Shown here: in pieces, positions 61,598-64,000 of the stretch
Layout: every line of letters starts with the position of its first letter
Numbering within the stretch: position 1 is the first letter of the stretch
Assembly (NCBI RefSeq): GCF_001400735.1
Contig: NZ_LJPW01000078.1
Location: 1-64,000 of the forward strand
Direction: 5' to 3'
Length of the DNA: 64,000 bases
From: Pseudomonas caricapapayae
GTDB lineage: Bacteria > Pseudomonadota > Gammaproteobacteria > Pseudomonadales > Pseudomonadaceae
Notes under the pieces: model-generated
Seen by the model: the letters and a program-made list of their open reading frames with translations, nothing else
Told to the model about the DNA's origin: nothing
Database searches by the model: none
Translations under genes and position numbers: made by a program

Positions 61598-64000
61598 TCA
61601 GAGCTCCTGGCGCTGGTTTTCAGGGTCAAAGAAGGGCAGTTTCACGACGGTCGCCTGAACCACTACGCCGTCTTCGACGCGAATCGGAATCTGCTGGCCG
61701 GGTGCGCTCTGGTCACACGCGGCATAGGCCATACCGATAATCAGACCCAGCGTCGACGAGTACTCGCAGGAGGTCACGTTGCCAGTAATGTCCGGACCTT
61801 TGAGCACCAAATGCCCCTCAAGCGGCAGCGGGCTGGCTTTGGGCAAGGTAAAGCCCACCAGCTTGCGCTTCTGCGGCTGCGCTTCGAGGATGTCTACCGA
61901 GCGGCGACCGACAAAGAAAGGTTTGCTCCGGCTGACCGCCCAACCCATGTCGATTTCGGCAGGGTGCGTCATGCCATCAGTGTCCTGGCTGATGATCACG
62001 TGGCCTTTTTCCAGACGTAACAAACGTTGTGTCTCGACGCCGAACGGGCGCATGTCGAACGCCTTGCCGGCCTCGGTCAATGCGTCCCAGAGCGTGAGGG
62101 CATGCCGCGCCGGGACATGAATTTCATAGCCCAGTTCGCCGACGAAACCGACCCGCAACAGCCGTGCCTTGATACCGGCAACGGTGCCCAGGCGTACGCC
62201 GAGGTAAGGGAAGCCTTCGGCCGAAAGATCCAGGTCGGTACAGACTTGCTCCAGCACCTTGCGTGAATCCGGGCCTGCCACGTTGACCGCAGCAATGGCT
62301 GCTGTGACGTTGGTGATGTCGACGTTCAGGCGCCACTGGGCATTCCACTTGAGCATCTGCTGGTAAATGCGATCCACGCCGCTGGTGGTGGCAGTGACGT
62401 AGAAATGCTGTTCGGCAAAGCGCGCGCAGACACCATCGTCGATGACCACGCCTTGCTCATTGGTCATCAGCGCATAGCGTGAACGCCCGACCGGTTGCTT
62501 GAGAAACGCAAAGGTGTACAGGCGGTTGAGCAGTTCGGCAGCATCTGGGCCGCGCACGTCCAGGCCGCCGAGTGTCGACACGTCGATGATCCCGACCTTG
62601 TTGCGCACATGCAGCGCTTCCTGCTGCATGCAGGCATCGCGTTGCGATGGCTCGCCATAGAACGCTGGACGCTGCCAGATTCCCGCCGGCATCATCTTCG
62701 CGCCTGCCTGCACATGACGCTGATGCATGGGTGTCTGGCGATACGGATCGAAGGCTCTGCCCGCAACGTGCGCCAGTTTCTCTGCCTCGAAGGGCGGCCG
62801 GGCAGTGGTCACGCCAGTTTCGCCGACGCTGCGCTGGGTCGACGCGGCCACCAGCCGTGCGGTCGGTAACGCCGAGTGACGACCTTGCGAGGGGCCCATA
62901 CCGACTGTGGAATAGCGTTTCACCAACTGGATGTCGCGATAGCCGATGCGCGTTGCGTTGACGATGTCGCGTACCTGCAGGTCTTCATCGAAATCGACAA
63001 AATCCTTGCCCTTGGGATGCGGGAAGATCGGCCAGGGGAAGTTGACCTGCGCTTCGCTGCGCAGCGTGGCCGGGCTATCAAACGATTCCAGCCCCATTGC
63101 CGAGACCACGCTGGTGGCTGCACGGGTTGCATCGGACAGCACGTTGTCCAGCGCATGATAGCCGTTAACCGAACCGGCGATACTCAGGTTCTGTGGCAGG
63201 CTGCTGATCGCGAACTCGGCCTGCCGATCATCATAGGCGAGTTTGCCGCCCGCCTGACACAGCAACTGGTAGACCGGCATGTAGCCGCCGGACATGCACA
63301 GCAGGTCACATTCGATACTCGACCCTGTGTTCGCCACCTGACCCTAGCCGGTGATCGTGCGCAGCTCGACCCCGCTCACATGGCGCATGCCTTTCTCGTG
63401 TAGCGCCTCATACACCGTCGTACTCATATGGCAGACGATGCCGCGCTTTTCCAGCGCAACCTGTAATGCCTGGTCTGAGGGATGGGTGCGCATGTCGGCA
63501 ACTGCAGCCACCTCGACACCCTGATCGTGCAGGTCCAGCGCTGCCAGATAGCCGTCATCGTTGCCGGTCAGCACCACAGCGCGCTTGCCGGGTTTGACGG
63601 CGTACAGCCTGATCAGGCGCTGGGCGGCGCTGGTCAGCATCACGCCGGGCAAATCATTGTTGCGAAAAATAACCGGCTGGTCGAACGAGCCGCTGCACAC
63701 CAGGCAGTGTGTGGCGCGCACTTTGTACAAGCGCTTGCCCTGAATCACCGGCAGGTAGTTGTCGGTGAACCAGGCATTGCAGGTGGCTTGTGTAAGGACT
63801 CGAATATTGGCGTGCGCCTGCACCGCGTCGTTCAGTTCACGTCGCAGTTGCCCGGCACGCTGACCGTCGATATCGAAGCGCGCGTAGGTCAGTGAACCAC
63901 CGAGTATCGGTTGCTGTTCGATCAATAGCACCTTGGCTCCGGCGTTGGCTGCGCTCAATGCCGCCTGCAATCCCGCAGGACCCGCGCCGATCACGGCCAG
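61598..64000 (-). pseudogene. soxA: Sarcosine oxidase alpha subunit, interrupted by an in-frame amber codon
   Basis: The gene runs off the right edge. The upstream part (63344-64000) encodes the NAD-binding half (MIGAGPAGLQAALSAA, VVLTGNDDGYLAALDL) and ends ELRTITG-TAG. The frame then continues unchanged: GQVANTGSSIECDLLCMSGGY and on through the GcvT-like folate-binding half (PAFYGEPSQRDACM, GVDRIYQQMLKWN, EIDMGWAVSRSKPFF) to 61598. Intact SoxA is one chain of about 1000 residues, so the TAG at 63344-63346 truncates it in the middle. A GTG at 63337 could restart the second half. The lesion may be a true mutation or a base-call error. Confidence 0.85.

Noticed and set aside
8620..64000. CRISPR arrays or insertion sequences
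   Set aside because: No regularly spaced direct repeats of CRISPR type and no transposase reading frame with terminal inverted repeats were found; the repeats seen are REP-like palindromes, operators or protein-domain duplications.

Overview
The window is a stretch of GC-rich gammaproteobacterial chromosome, almost certainly from the Pseudomonas syringae group. The evidence is a complete Urt urea transporter and urease cluster with a fused UreA-UreB subunit, a XenA-type reductase, several chemoreceptors, a sarcosine oxidase locus, and REP-like palindromes of Pseudomonas type. No ribosomal RNA, intact tRNA or CRISPR array was seen.

Layout. (1) 1-5.7 kb is the right end of a prophage: tail fibre, an AT-rich antisense cargo gene, lysozyme, nested spanins, an SGNH esterase and two small genes behind a LexA box. 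It ends at a 3' fragment of tRNA-Pro that marks the attachment site. (2) 5.7-8.5 kb holds a frameshifted small gene and a Fur-box-preceded TonB-dependent siderophore receptor. (3) 8.6-18.5 kb is a divergent sugar/polyol catabolic locus: a six-gene minus-strand unit (ABC permease, binding protein, ATPase, two SDR dehydrogenases, SorC-type regulator) faces a three-gene plus-strand unit (split transketolase and FGGY kinase). (4) 18.9-22.1 kb holds a CHASE3 chemoreceptor, an ArsR regulator and xenA. (5) 22.1-29.9 kb is an RND efflux system with a TetR regulator, two matching inverted-repeat operators and a FabF-like ketosynthase. (6) 30-44.2 kb is a nitrogen-scavenging region: urtABCDE-ureE-ureF-ureAB-ureC-ureG-ureD on the minus strand, and amiC-amiR-amidase on the plus strand. 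(7) 44.3-52 kb holds rmuC, a sulfonate-type binding protein with a hydroxyacid dehydrogenase and a flavin monooxygenase, an arginase-family enzyme and an AraC regulator. (8) 52-61 kb holds a four-PAS soluble chemoreceptor with a triple-CheW partner, small proteins, a metallo-hydrolase with a LysR regulator, and a dCache-type chemoreceptor. (9) 61-64 kb holds soxG and a soxA gene broken by an in-frame amber codon.

The most interesting signal is in region 6. The leader of urtA and the leader of the amidase gene, about 2.6 kb apart on opposite strands, share a similar RNA architecture of about 70 nt. It has two hairpins in which base pairs change in a compensating way. The urtA copy sits between a near-perfect sigma-54 promoter and an intrinsic terminator placed just before the urtA ribosome-binding site. 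The gene pair between them encodes AmiC (amide sensor) and AmiR (ANTAR antiterminator). This suggests that AmiR-mediated antitermination controls both urea uptake/hydrolysis and amide hydrolysis, a nitrogen regulon wider than the classic aliphatic amidase operon. It is an inference from sequence and needs experimental support.
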